Part shown: piece by piece, positions 7,029 to 13,833 of the stretch
How positions within the stretch are numbered: the stretch's first letter is position 1
Layout of the letters: every line of letters starts with the position of its first letter
Source: Geobacter sp.
Lineage (GTDB): Bacteria > Desulfobacterota > Desulfuromonadia > Geobacterales > DSM-12255
Direction: 5' to 3'
Assembly: GCA_012026855.1 (NCBI GenBank)
Contig: VEOV01000001.1
Location: 1-14,793, forward strand
Length of the DNA stretch: 14,793 bases
The notes under the pieces: generated by a model
The model's database searches: none
The model's input: only the letters and a program-made list of their open reading frames with translations
What the model was told of the DNA's origin: nothing
Position numbers and translations under genes: made by a program

Positions 7029-8296
7029 TGCAGTTTGTACTTGCCGTCCTGTTCAAATTCCACTTTGCCGGAAAAATAGTTTGCCCTGAAGTTTTTCGCT
7101 TTTAGCAGGTTGTAGGCCATCTCGGCGCGCTCGCCATCAGCGGCAAAAATCACCTGGATTTTATCTCTGTCCAGCTCCTTGATCCTTTTGGCCAGAGTCG
7201 CCAGGGGGATTTTTTTGGCTTTCGTGAAACCGGAGCTTTTCTGCTCCGCGGCACTGCGGACATCTACAATCTCCACCATTTTCGGCGAGTGGAGCGCCTG
7301 CTTAAAATCATTGGCCAGCAGGACTCCGCCATGGCTGGCAGATGCTGTTGAAATCACTTCAATCGGCGGTCCGCTTTCCAGTACTTCGGCATTGGCCTGC
7401 CACTCCCTGGTGCCGCCATAGAGAATTGAGATGTTACTGTAACCCCATTTCCTGATGATCTCCCCCCCCTGAAGGACATCGCTGTCGTTCTCACCGTAAA
7501 GCACCAGGGGGAGATGCTTTTCAAGGGGGAAGGACTCCTGCTTCTCCTTCAACTGGTCAAGGGAGATGTTGGCCGCACCTTCAATATGCCCCTTGGTGGC
7601 GACATAAAAGGAGCTGAGGTCAATAACAGCCGGTTTGGCTTTCCTGATGAACCCGCTGGAGGCGGCCGGGAAGCGGCCTGCCTCGCTCCATGCCGTCAGA
7701 CCGCCGGCAAGGATCCGGATGTTCTTATGGCCTGCCTTGCGGGCAATGGTTGCCGCCTTTGGGGCTTCTCCCCAGCCGGCGCCCTCGTCGTAGAAAATTA
7801 TCGGCTGCATTTTGTCCGGGGGCAGGATGGTGAAGATTCTCTTCTCAAGCCTGCCAAAGGGCACGGAGACAGCGCCTTTGATGTGACCGGCTTCAAAATA
7901 TTCTGTCGGTCTGGCATCGGCAATGACGGGGAGAGTCCCCTTGGCTGCCTGCAGCAGTTGGTCAAGTTCTGCAACGGTTATGCTGCCAATGCCCTCCGGT
8001 ATGGTAGCTTTGACCCGCTCAACAGTCACGGCAACATGGTTTTCATGCTTGCTGCCGAGGTCTACCAGGAGAGGGTCGTTGATCCTGATTGCCCCCTTTT
8101 TGTCAAAATTTTTCCAGGCTGTCTTGCTGTTCCACTGGAGGAAAAGCGGTGTTTCTGCGTCGGTCTTGAGGGTGAATGCTTCGGCTTCGCCGGCTACTGC
8201 CCTGACTCTCCCCTTGACAACTTCTGCATCTGCATTGCCTGAGAATAAAAACGCCGCAAAAAGTGAAACCAGGATTCCAGAGACTTTTCTGTGCAT
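7025..8296 (-). CDS. Exported protein with three rhodanese-fold repeats, cysteine-free
   Basis: This 423-residue protein has a signal peptide (1-24, ending ADA/E). A small beta-rich domain follows (25-97). Three rhodanese-like repeats come next, at about 105-210, 218-305 and 325-415. Repeat 1 is the most canonical (VIADARPTEYFEAGHIKGA, then LAGGLTAWSEAG); repeat 2 keeps GHIEGAANIS and ILYGGTREWQ; repeat 3 keeps VEIVDVRSAAEQ. Rhodaneses transfer sulfur through a loop cysteine, but here the loop positions are IIFYDEGAG, LVLYGEN and VIFAADG, and the whole protein contains no cysteine. It therefore cannot be a classical sulfurtransferase. A binding or scaffolding role in the periplasm is likely. 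The SD GGAGG lies 5 nt from the ATG at 8296. It is divergent from the molybdopterin oxidoreductase gene, and its stop overlaps the stop of the upstream radical SAM gene. Confidence 0.85.
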   Translation of the reverse strand: MHRKVSGILVSLFAAFLFSGNADAEVVKGRVRAVAGEAEAFTLKTDAETPLFLQWNSKTAWKNFDKKGAIRINDPLLVDLGSKHENHVAVTVERVKATIPEGIGSITVAELDQLLQAAKGTLPVIADARPTEYFEAGHIKGAVSVPFGRLEKRIFTILPPDKMQPIIFYDEGAGWGEAPKAATIARKAGHKNIRILAGGLTAWSEAGRFPAASSGFIRKAKPAVIDLSSFYVATKGHIEGAANISLDQLKEKQESFPLEKHLPLVLYGENDSDVLQGGEIIRKWGYSNISILYGGTREWQANAEVLESGPPIEVISTASASHGGVLLANDFKQALHSPKMVEIVDVRSAAEQKSSGFTKAKKIPLATLAKRIKELDRDKIQVIFAADGERAEMAYNLLKAKNFRANYFSGKVEFEQDGKYKLH

Positions 8297-8316
8297 GACT
8301 TCCTCCGATTTTTTGC

Positions 8317-8344
8317 ACTATACCACAGGGCTGTTCAAAAACAA
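8317..8344 (-). promoter_or_regulatory. Predicted promoter of the rhodanese-repeat gene
   Basis: On the minus strand, TTGTTT (8344-8339), a 16-bp spacer and TATAGT (8322-8317). Transcription would start near 8310, leaving a leader of about 14 nt that carries the GGAGG ribosome site. Confidence 0.4.
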
Positions 8345-8359
8345 TCGTCAGTTAAAGCG

Positions 8360-8388
8360 TTGTATCTCCTGCCTCTTCAGGATAAAAT
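8360..8388 (+). promoter_or_regulatory. Predicted promoter of the molybdopterin oxidoreductase gene
   Basis: TTGTAT (8360-8365), a 17-bp spacer and TAAAAT (8383-8388, 5 of 6 to consensus). The start would lie near 8395, giving a leader of about 60 nt before the ATG at 8455. It is back to back with the rhodanese-gene promoter. Confidence 0.4.
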
Positions 8389-8454
8389 GCCGCCAGGTTG
8401 ATGAAGCTGGCTTGCAGCTGTTGAGACAGAAATAATTTCCCGCGTGAGGTCACC

Positions 8455-10461
8455 ATGGATAACATCCTTCGCTCTGTCTGCCCCTATGACTGCCCTGACA
8501 CCTGCGGCCTCCTTGTTGAAACGGCTGCCGGCAAAGCCGTCAAGGTCTCCGGTGATCCGGACCACCCCTTCACCAAGGGATTTCTCTGTGCCAAGATGCA
8601 GCATTATGAGCGCACCGTACACTCTGAAAGGCGCCTGTTGACGCCGCTGTTGCGCAGTGGTCCCAAGGGGAGCGGTGTTTTTGTACCGATATCGTGGCAG
8701 GAGGCGGCCGGGCGGATTGCCGCACGCTGGCGTGAAATCATTGCCTCCCATGGAGCAGAGGCAATCCTGCCGTACTCCTATGCCGGCACCATGGGGCTGG
8801 TGCAGCGCAACAGCGGGCACCCCTTCTTCCACAGGCTGGGCGCCTCCCGCCTTGACCGGACAATCTGCTCTCCGGCAAAGAGCGCAGGCTGGCGGGCGGT
8901 CATGGGGGAGACCCCCTCAATTGACCCTGATGAAGTGGCCAAGAGCGACCTGGTGATCCTTTGGGGGATTAATGCTGCGGCAACCTCTGTCCACTTCATG
9001 CATGGCGTTACCGAAGCCAGAAGAAAGGGGGCAAGGGTCTGGTTGATCGACACCTACAGAACCCCTACGGCAGCGGCAGCAGACAGTGTGGTGCTCATCC
9101 GCCCCGGCAGCGACGGCGCCCTGGCCCTGGCCATCATGCATGTTATGGTCCGGGACGGCCTGTGCGACCTGGAGTTCATCAAGGGGAAGGTCCAGGGTTT
9201 CGATGACCTGACTGCGAAAATCCTGCCCGGCTACGATCCGGAAACTGTCAGCAGGCTTACTTCTGTCCCGGCCGGAATCATTGAAGAGCTGGCAGCTGCC
9301 TATGCCGGGGCAAAGGCCCCGTTTATAAGACTTGGCAGCGGCCTGTCACGCTACGGCAATGGTGCCATGACCGTGCGCACCATTGCCTGTCTCCCGGCTC
9401 TTGTCGGTGCCTACGGCAAGTCTGGCGCCGGCTGCTTCCCCGATACCGCCACCGGCGGCGCCTTTGCCATGGGGGAGGTGACACGTGAGGACTTCATGAC
9501 AAGGCCGACGCGGATCATTAACATGAACTGCCTTGGCGATTCCCTGAACAGCAGTGCCGGACTGCCGGTCATGTCCCTGTATGTCTACCACAGCAATCCT
9601 GCAGCCGTGACCCCGGACCAGAATGCCGTCATCAGGGGGCTCATGCGGGACGATATCTTCACGGTAGTGCACGAGCGCTTCATGACAGATACGGCCAGGT
9701 ATGCCGACATTGTCCTGCCGGCAACTTCTTCTCTGGAGCACACCGACATCTATCGCGCCTACGGCACCTACTTTTTCCAGCGGGTCAAGGGGGTGATCCC
9801 GCCGGTTGGCGAGAGCCGTTCCAACTGGGATACCTTCGCGCTGCTGGCCGAGGCGATGGCTTTTGACGAACCGTTCTTCCGGCAGAGCGCCGATCAACTC
9901 ATCGATCATCTGCTGTCGATACCTGCTGCCATGCGAAGTGACAGTGATCCGCACAGGCTGGCTGAAGGCAGGGCGGTACGCCTCAATGTTGCCACAGATG
10001 TGAGCCGGTTTCTGACCGCTTCCGGGAAAATCGAGATTTTCAACCCGGCTGAGAACGAGCCGCTGCCACGGTTCCTGCCAACCCACGAAGAGGCTGAGGA
10101 CGGCTCAATGCGGTTGATGACGGCGCCATCGCGGCATTCTCTCAATGCTTCGTTCTATGAACGTGACGATTTGCGCGCCAAACAGCAGGGGATGAAGCTG
10201 CTGCTGAGTCCGCAGGATGCAGCCAGACGCGGGCTGGCAGACGGCAGTATGGTTACCGCTTTTAACCGTCTCGGTGAGGTTGATTTCATTCTGGAGATTT
10301 CGGACAACGTCCCGCCCGGGGTGGCGGTGGCGGAAGGGGTCTGGTGGATCGAATTTGCACCGGGTGACAGGACAGTTAACGCCCTGGTTTCACAGCGGCT
10401 GACTGATCAGGCCGGGGGGAGCACTTTTTACGATAACAGGATTGAGGTGCGGTTGCGTTGA
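8455..10461 (+). CDS. Molybdopterin oxidoreductase (MopB family), cytoplasmic, orphan
   Basis: This 668-residue protein opens directly with the [4Fe-4S] ligands C9-PYD-C13-PDT-C17 and, 27 residues on, C45 in GFLCAK. This is the N-terminal cluster of the DMSO reductase/formate dehydrogenase superfamily. The bis-molybdopterin guanine dinucleotide domains follow (LVILWGINAAAT near 166, VLIRPGSDGALAL, ADIVLPATSSLEHTD). The C-terminal dinucleotide-binding beta-barrel runs from about 545 to 665. The metal-ligand region is TICSPAKSAGW (136-146); whether Cys138 or a Ser coordinates Mo/W cannot be told from sequence. There is no Tat or Sec signal, so the enzyme is cytoplasmic. No FeS or membrane partner subunit is adjacent, so the electron acceptor and substrate are unknown. 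The SD TGAGGT lies 4 nt before the ATG. It resembles uncharacterised MopB subfamilies more than any named enzyme. Confidence 0.9.
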   Translation: MDNILRSVCPYDCPDTCGLLVETAAGKAVKVSGDPDHPFTKGFLCAKMQHYERTVHSERRLLTPLLRSGPKGSGVFVPISWQEAAGRIAARWREIIASHGAEAILPYSYAGTMGLVQRNSGHPFFHRLGASRLDRTICSPAKSAGWRAVMGETPSIDPDEVAKSDLVILWGINAAATSVHFMHGVTEARRKGARVWLIDTYRTPTAAAADSVVLIRPGSDGALALAIMHVMVRDGLCDLEFIKGKVQGFDDLTAKILPGYDPETVSRLTSVPAGIIEELAAAYAGAKAPFIRLGSGLSRYGNGAMTVRTIACLPALVGAYGKSGAGCFPDTATGGAFAMGEVTREDFMTRPTRIINMNCLGDSLNSSAGLPVMSLYVYHSNPAAVTPDQNAVIRGLMRDDIFTVVHERFMTDTARYADIVLPATSSLEHTDIYRAYGTYFFQRVKGVIPPVGESRSNWDTFALLAEAMAFDEPFFRQSADQLIDHLLSIPAAMRSDSDPHRLAEGRAVRLNVATDVSRFLTASGKIEIFNPAENEPLPRFLPTHEEAEDGSMRLMTAPSRHSLNASFYERDDLRAKQQGMKLLLSPQDAARRGLADGSMVTAFNRLGEVDFILEISDNVPPGVAVAEGVWWIEFAPGDRTVNALVSQRLTDQAGGSTFYDNRIEVRLR

Positions 10462-10488
10462 CAGACCGCTGCGCTTTTCGGCTGACGG

Positions 10489-11202
10489 TTATTTGTCCTT
10501 CAGCGCCTCTTCAAAGAAGTGTTCGAGCTGCTTGACTATCTCCGGATCGATATCAACAAATTCGATGCCGACACCGGTAGGGTAGTTTGGCTTGAGCGGG
10601 TTATCTGACCGGTTGTGCCATGCGACCCGTCCGCGGGCTGCAACCAGGATATTGTTGCCATTCAGTGGCAGCTTGAAGGCAAGATCAACCGGATCTTCAG
10701 GAATATTGCTGGTTGGAACGGCAATATAAAGACCACCACGGCTGATATCGGCGGTTACTCCGAAATGTGACTCCCCGCCTTTAAGGAATTCGACATCAGT
10801 GGTAAAACTGAAGCGGCGTTTTCTTCGTTCAAAATCAGCAATGCATTGCCGGCCTTTGTCCAGGAACAGTTTGCCGTTGATCGGTTTTGTGATGTAATCA
10901 TCGCAGCCTGCCGAGCGGCACTGCAGCTCATCCTCCAGCTTCCCGGCAGTGGTTACCATGATAATCGGAATCCCTTTGGTCTGGGGGTCCCCCTTGAGAA
11001 TCCTGCAACAGGTCGGGCCGTCCATGACCGGCATGTTAAGATCAAGATAAACAAGGTCAGGGCGCTCTTTGTGGACCAGCTCGATGGCCTCTGCACCGTT
11101 ATGCGCCTCGATAACATCAACCGGGAGCCCTTTCAGGAAGGTCTTTTCAAGCTCTAGAAGCAGTTGGACATCATCAACAAGCAGCACTTTTTTTCTGGAC
11201 AT
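10489..11202 (-). CDS. Response regulator with PilZ (cyclic-di-GMP-binding) output domain
   Basis: The start is taken at the ATG at 11202 (237 aa), which has AAGGAG 8 nt upstream and begins MSRKKVLLVDDV; an in-frame extension to 11271 lacks these features. Residues 1-122 are a receiver domain with acidic residues Asp10/Asp11, phospho-acceptor Asp54 (YLDLNMPVMDG), Thr84 and Lys106 (TKP). A PilZ domain follows, with RxxxR at 126-130 and DISRGG (152-157), matching the RxxxR and D/NxSxxG contacts for cyclic-di-GMP, and then GVGIEF (210-215). It should couple a phosphorelay to the second messenger, perhaps in motility, pili or exopolysaccharide control. No cognate kinase is in the window. It is divergent from a glycosyltransferase and convergent with the molybdoenzyme at 27 nt. 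Confidence 0.92.
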   Translation of the reverse strand: MSRKKVLLVDDVQLLLELEKTFLKGLPVDVIEAHNGAEAIELVHKERPDLVYLDLNMPVMDGPTCCRILKGDPQTKGIPIIMVTTAGKLEDELQCRSAGCDDYITKPINGKLFLDKGRQCIADFERRKRRFSFTTDVEFLKGGESHFGVTADISRGGLYIAVPTSNIPEDPVDLAFKLPLNGNNILVAARGRVAWHNRSDNPLKPNYPTGVGIEFVDIDPEIVKQLEHFFEEALKDK

Positions 11203-11224
11203 TGCTAGCTCTCCTTCTGGGTAA

Positions 11225-11253
11225 ACGATAGCACAACAACGGTTAACGGGCAA
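11225..11253 (-). promoter_or_regulatory. Predicted promoter of the response regulator-PilZ gene
   Basis: On the minus strand, TTGCCC (11253-11248), a 17-bp spacer and TATCGT (11230-11225). The start would be near 11218, leaving about 15 nt of leader with the AAGGAG ribosome site. Confidence 0.45.
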
Positions 11254-11270
11254 ATCATCTGATAAAAACA

Positions 11271-12263
11271 ATGAAAAATTTTGAGCTTAGTATTGTTATC
11301 CCGGTTTTAAACGAAGCGGTAGAACTACCCGCAGCTTTGCAGTCATTGGTTATGCAAAAGGGGGTTGATTTTGAGGTGATCATTGTCGATGGTGGCTCCA
11401 TTGACTCTACCCTGGATTGCCTGTCTGAAATCCCGCTGCCAATCTCCATTGTTAAAAGCACAAGGGGCAGGGGGACCCAGCTCAACTGCGGGGCTGCGGC
11501 TGCCAGGGGGAAGTTCATGCTCTTTCTGCATGCTGACTCAAGATTCACCGGGGCTGATGCCCTGAGGAAGAGCATTGATCTGCTGCGGTTGCGGGGTGAT
11601 GCTGCCGGACACTTTCAGATCCGCTTCAGGGATTACGCTGATGAAGATGCGGCCGGTATTGCCTGGCTGGAGAGGAAAGCAGCCGTTGACAGGGCCGGTT
11701 GTGCCCATGGAGATCAGGGGCTGCTGGTTGGGGCGCGGCTGTTCCGGGAGAGTGGCGGTTTTGACGAGAGTTGCCAGATTATGGCCGAGACCAGGTTTGC
11801 GGACCGGATGCGTCAGGATGGGTGCTGGCTCCTGCTGCCGGCAGAGATTTCAAGTTCGGCGCGCAGGTTCAACAGTGAGGGCTTTCGGGAGAGGATGACC
11901 CTGAACATGCTCATCATGGCGCTTGCCCATGCCGATGCTGAAGATATTCTGGCAAGGTTGTCCGAGGTTTACTCCAGCCATGATAACAGTACAAGACTTG
12001 ATCTGCTGCCGATATATCGGCGGATCAAGGTGTTGCTTGAATCAAAAGGGGTTGCTGCACAAGCGGCTTTCTGGTTGAAAATCGGCAGGTATGTTTGTGC
12101 CAATGCATGGCAGGTTGCCCTCTGGCTCGACTGGAAGTGCGGCAGCAGAGGGTGGCTGCTTGGAGCCTATGACAGTTATCTGTACGGATTTTGTCAAAAA
12201 GAGGTCATTGTCCGGCTTGCTGCTGGAGCAAGCCGGATATGGCTGCTAAGCGTGGCGCGTTGA
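11271..12263 (+). CDS. Family 2 glycosyltransferase (TIGR04283-like) with C-terminal extension
   Basis: This 330-residue protein has a GT-A fold at its N-terminus: SIVIPVLNE (7-15), VDGGSIDST (39-47) and the metal/nucleotide-sugar motif HADS (87-90). GDQ (147-149) and SARRF (196-200) recall the TIGR04283 'rSAM/selenodomain-associated transferase 2' family. The usual acidic pair of the ED motif reads MAETRF here. That family is typically about 220-230 residues, so the last ~100 residues (from about 225) are an extra domain; they are rich in Trp and hydrophobic residues but have no clear membrane span. The sugar donor and acceptor are unknown. There is no recognisable Shine-Dalgarno sequence before the ATG, only an A-rich stretch, so the start is less certain than most. 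A perfect inverted repeat lies in its 3' end. It is divergent from the PilZ regulator. Confidence 0.85.
   Translation: MKNFELSIVIPVLNEAVELPAALQSLVMQKGVDFEVIIVDGGSIDSTLDCLSEIPLPISIVKSTRGRGTQLNCGAAAARGKFMLFLHADSRFTGADALRKSIDLLRLRGDAAGHFQIRFRDYADEDAAGIAWLERKAAVDRAGCAHGDQGLLVGARLFRESGGFDESCQIMAETRFADRMRQDGCWLLLPAEISSSARRFNSEGFRERMTLNMLIMALAHADAEDILARLSEVYSSHDNSTRLDLLPIYRRIKVLLESKGVAAQAAFWLKIGRYVCANAWQVALWLDWKCGSRGWLLGAYDSYLYGFCQKEVIVRLAAGASRIWLLSVAR
12211..12237. repeat. Perfect 11-bp inverted repeat (stem-loop) inside the glycosyltransferase 3' end
   Basis: TCCGGCTTGCT (12211-12221) and AGCAAGCCGGA (12227-12237) are exact reverse complements around a 5-nt loop, GCTGG. It lies 26 nt before the glycosyltransferase stop codon and about 36 nt beyond the stop of the convergent zinc-ribbon gene. 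On the minus strand it is followed about 10 nt later by CTTTTTG. It may end transcription of the zinc-ribbon operon, but there is no classical U-tract immediately after the stem. Confidence 0.6.
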
Positions 12264-12272
12264 TTGGGGCTG

Positions 12273-12452
12273 TTATGACTTTTTTTTCGGCGGTTTGATG
12301 ATATCGATGCTGGTTTCACCCTTTATGGTTTTGATACGCCAGACAACGCCGCAGTCACCACACTCTTTTACGGGGTTCTCATCCGAAGTGAAACCTTCGG
12401 AGTGCAGGTCGATATCAATTGCAGTTCTGCCGCCACAGTTTGGACATTTCAT
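12273..12452 (-). CDS. Small zinc-ribbon protein (59 aa)
   Basis: The gene encodes 59 residues beginning MKCPNCGGRT and ending in a basic PPKKKS tail. Cys3/Cys6 (CPNC) and Cys31/Cys34 (CGDC, followed by GVVW) form a four-cysteine zinc ribbon. There is no signal peptide or membrane segment. AAGGAG lies 6 nt before the ATG. It starts 24 nt after the stop of the class V aminotransferase on the same strand, so the two are probably co-transcribed. Its 3' end is 9 nt from the convergent glycosyltransferase stop. Whether it binds nucleic acid, protein or only metal cannot be told; no function is assigned. Confidence 0.82.
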   Translation of the reverse strand: MKCPNCGGRTAIDIDLHSEGFTSDENPVKECGDCGVVWRIKTIKGETSIDIIKPPKKKS

Positions 12453-12476
12453 GTTGTTCTCCTTAAGGAATTACTC

Positions 12477-13559
12477 CTAGCCTATTATGCCGAGACACTC
12501 GGTGATTACTGCTGTAAATTCTTTCAAATCCTTCAGTTGCATGTCACCCATGTGGGCAATCCTGAAGGTCTTCCCCTTTATTTTACCATAGCCGTCATCA
12601 AAGGCATAGCCCCGGTCGCCGAGCATCTTTTTCAATGCAGCCAGGTCAGTCCCCCTGACATTGCTGGCACAGGTAAGGGTCTGGGAGCAGAAACGCTCCT
12701 CCGGAAACAGCCCGTAACCGCTCTCCTTTGCCCAGCTGCGGACAAACTCTGCCATGTGAGCATGACGTGCCCAGCGGTTTTCCAGTCCTTCGGCAAAGAA
12801 ACGCTGCAGCTGAACATCCAGAGCGGCAATCTGGGAGATGCATGGCGTCGAGGGGGTATTGTCCTTGTCATCATTGACGGCAAATTCGAGGAAATCAAAG
12901 TAATAGCCGCGATTCGGGACTGCTGCCGCCCTGGCAAGGGCCTTTTCCGAGGCAGTGAACACCGCCAGTCCCGGTGGCAGGGCAAAAGCCTTCTGGACGC
13001 CGAAGATGCAACAGTCGATGCCCAGTTCATCAAGGGGAATCTTGACTGCGCTCATTGAAGATACTGTGTCGATGATGGAGACAACATCGGGATAACGGCG
13101 CAATACTTCGCATATTTCCGGCAACGGGGACATTACCCCGGTGGAGGTTTCATTGTGGATCAGGGTGATAGCATCGTATTTGCCGGTGGCCAGCGCCTTG
13201 TCTACCAACTCTGCAGTGATCGGCTGTCCCCATTCGGCCTTGAAGGCATCGGCCTCCTTGCCGCAGCGAAGGGTTACATCATGCCACTTGTCGGAAAAGG
13301 CGCCATTGCAGAAGTTGGCGCAACGTTTGCCGACAAGATTCCGGATGGCCCCTTCCATGATGCCGAAGGCGCTTGAAGTGGAGAGCAGAACCCGTTGTTC
13401 GGTAAACATCAGTTTTTTCAGGCCGACTTTTACCCGGGCATGCATTTCAGCATACTCTTTCATTCGGTGGCCGACCATCGGCGTAGCCATCGCAGCGAGA
13501 ATTTCCGGCGCGACTTCCACTGGTCCCGGAATGAACAGCTTTTTGTCAAATTGTGGCAT
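12477..13559 (-). CDS. Class V PLP-dependent aminotransferase (alanine-glyoxylate/serine-pyruvate type)
   Basis: The start is taken at the ATG at 13559 (360 aa). AAAAGGA lies 9 nt before it but abuts the ATG at 13568, so the latter cannot be used efficiently. Fold-type I motifs: LFIPGPVEV (8-16), STSSAFGIMEG (60-70), HNETSTG (135-141), the PLP-ring Asp164 in IIDTVSS, and the Schiff-base Lys190 in GVQKAFALPPGLAV. Members move amino groups between alanine, serine, aspartate or phosphoserine and 2-oxo acids. The sequence does not settle the substrate; a serine-pathway or alanine-glyoxylate role are the main options. It is cytoplasmic. It has its own promoter and is followed by a zinc-ribbon mini-gene in the same operon. 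Confidence 0.9.
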   Translation of the reverse strand: MPQFDKKLFIPGPVEVAPEILAAMATPMVGHRMKEYAEMHARVKVGLKKLMFTEQRVLLSTSSAFGIMEGAIRNLVGKRCANFCNGAFSDKWHDVTLRCGKEADAFKAEWGQPITAELVDKALATGKYDAITLIHNETSTGVMSPLPEICEVLRRYPDVVSIIDTVSSMSAVKIPLDELGIDCCIFGVQKAFALPPGLAVFTASEKALARAAAVPNRGYYFDFLEFAVNDDKDNTPSTPCISQIAALDVQLQRFFAEGLENRWARHAHMAEFVRSWAKESGYGLFPEERFCSQTLTCASNVRGTDLAALKKMLGDRGYAFDDGYGKIKGKTFRIAHMGDMQLKDLKEFTAVITECLGIIG

Positions 13560-13596
13560 TAGATACATTCCTTTTAATAAACTTAATTATTTCATT

Positions 13597-13625
13597 AAAT
13601 TAGCAAAGCAGGGGCAGTCTGTCAA
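13597..13625 (-). promoter_or_regulatory. Predicted sigma-70 promoter of the aminotransferase operon
   Basis: On the minus strand, a perfect TTGACA (13625-13620), a 17-bp spacer and TAATTT (13602-13597). Transcription would start near 13590, giving a leader of about 30 nt with the AAAAGGA ribosome site. An imperfect hairpin (CCAGC...GCTGG, 13627-13642) lies just upstream of the -35 box. Confidence 0.55.
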
Positions 13626-13668
13626 GCCAGCATTAAGGCTGGAAAAAGCAGCTTTCAGGTTTCGGCCC

Positions 13669-13681
13669 GTATACAGTATAC
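13669..13681. promoter_or_regulatory. Palindromic candidate operator GTATACAGTATAC
   Basis: Two GTATAC hexamers are separated by a single A, forming a near-perfect 13-bp palindrome. It is also a 7-bp tandem repeat (GTATACA twice). It lies 10 bp upstream of the predicted -35 box of the cytochrome promoter, a usual position for an activator site, and upstream of the aminotransferase promoter on the other strand. The binding protein is unknown. Confidence 0.4.
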
Positions 13682-13691
13682 AGATTTTAGG

Positions 13692-13720
13692 TTGCATTAT
13701 TCAGTGCGGCAATTTATTAT
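13692..13720 (+). promoter_or_regulatory. Predicted sigma-70 promoter of the multihaem cytochrome gene
   Basis: TTGCAT (13692-13697), a 17-bp spacer and TATTAT (13715-13720, 5 of 6 to consensus). A start near 13727 would leave about 107 nt of AT-rich leader. That leader contains a short AT hairpin (ATTAAAA...TTTTAAT, 13766-13785) followed by T's, which could slow or attenuate transcription. The rest of the 274-bp gap (13560-13833) holds the divergent aminotransferase promoter and the palindrome, and no further gene. Confidence 0.45.
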
Positions 13721-13833
13721 CTGCGAGATTAATAATAAAGAATAATCCATACTTAATTGCAAGTTATTAAAAACGATGTTTTAATTTTTACCTTTAACCG
13801 GCAGGAAACAACTCTATTTTATGGAGGCAGCAG

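Noticed and set aside
7514..8242. 242-codon plus-strand frame opposite the rhodanese-repeat gene
   Set aside because: Low-complexity shadow translation without domains; the minus-strand gene has a signal peptide, SD and family motifs.
8409..8426. Sigma-54-like promoter (TGGC...TTG) before the molybdoenzyme gene
   Set aside because: The -12 GC dinucleotide and correct spacing are missing.
9346..10086. 246-codon minus-strand frame inside the molybdopterin oxidoreductase
   Set aside because: Antisense shadow; the sense frame is continuous and matches the family.
10449..10469. GCGGT...ACCGC hairpin at the molybdoenzyme stop as a terminator
   Set aside because: Only a 5-bp stem with an 11-nt loop and no T-run on either strand.
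13815..13820. TATTTT as the -10 box of the cytochrome promoter
   Set aside because: The start would fall in the ribosome-binding site; the TTGCAT/TATTAT pair further upstream is better placed.
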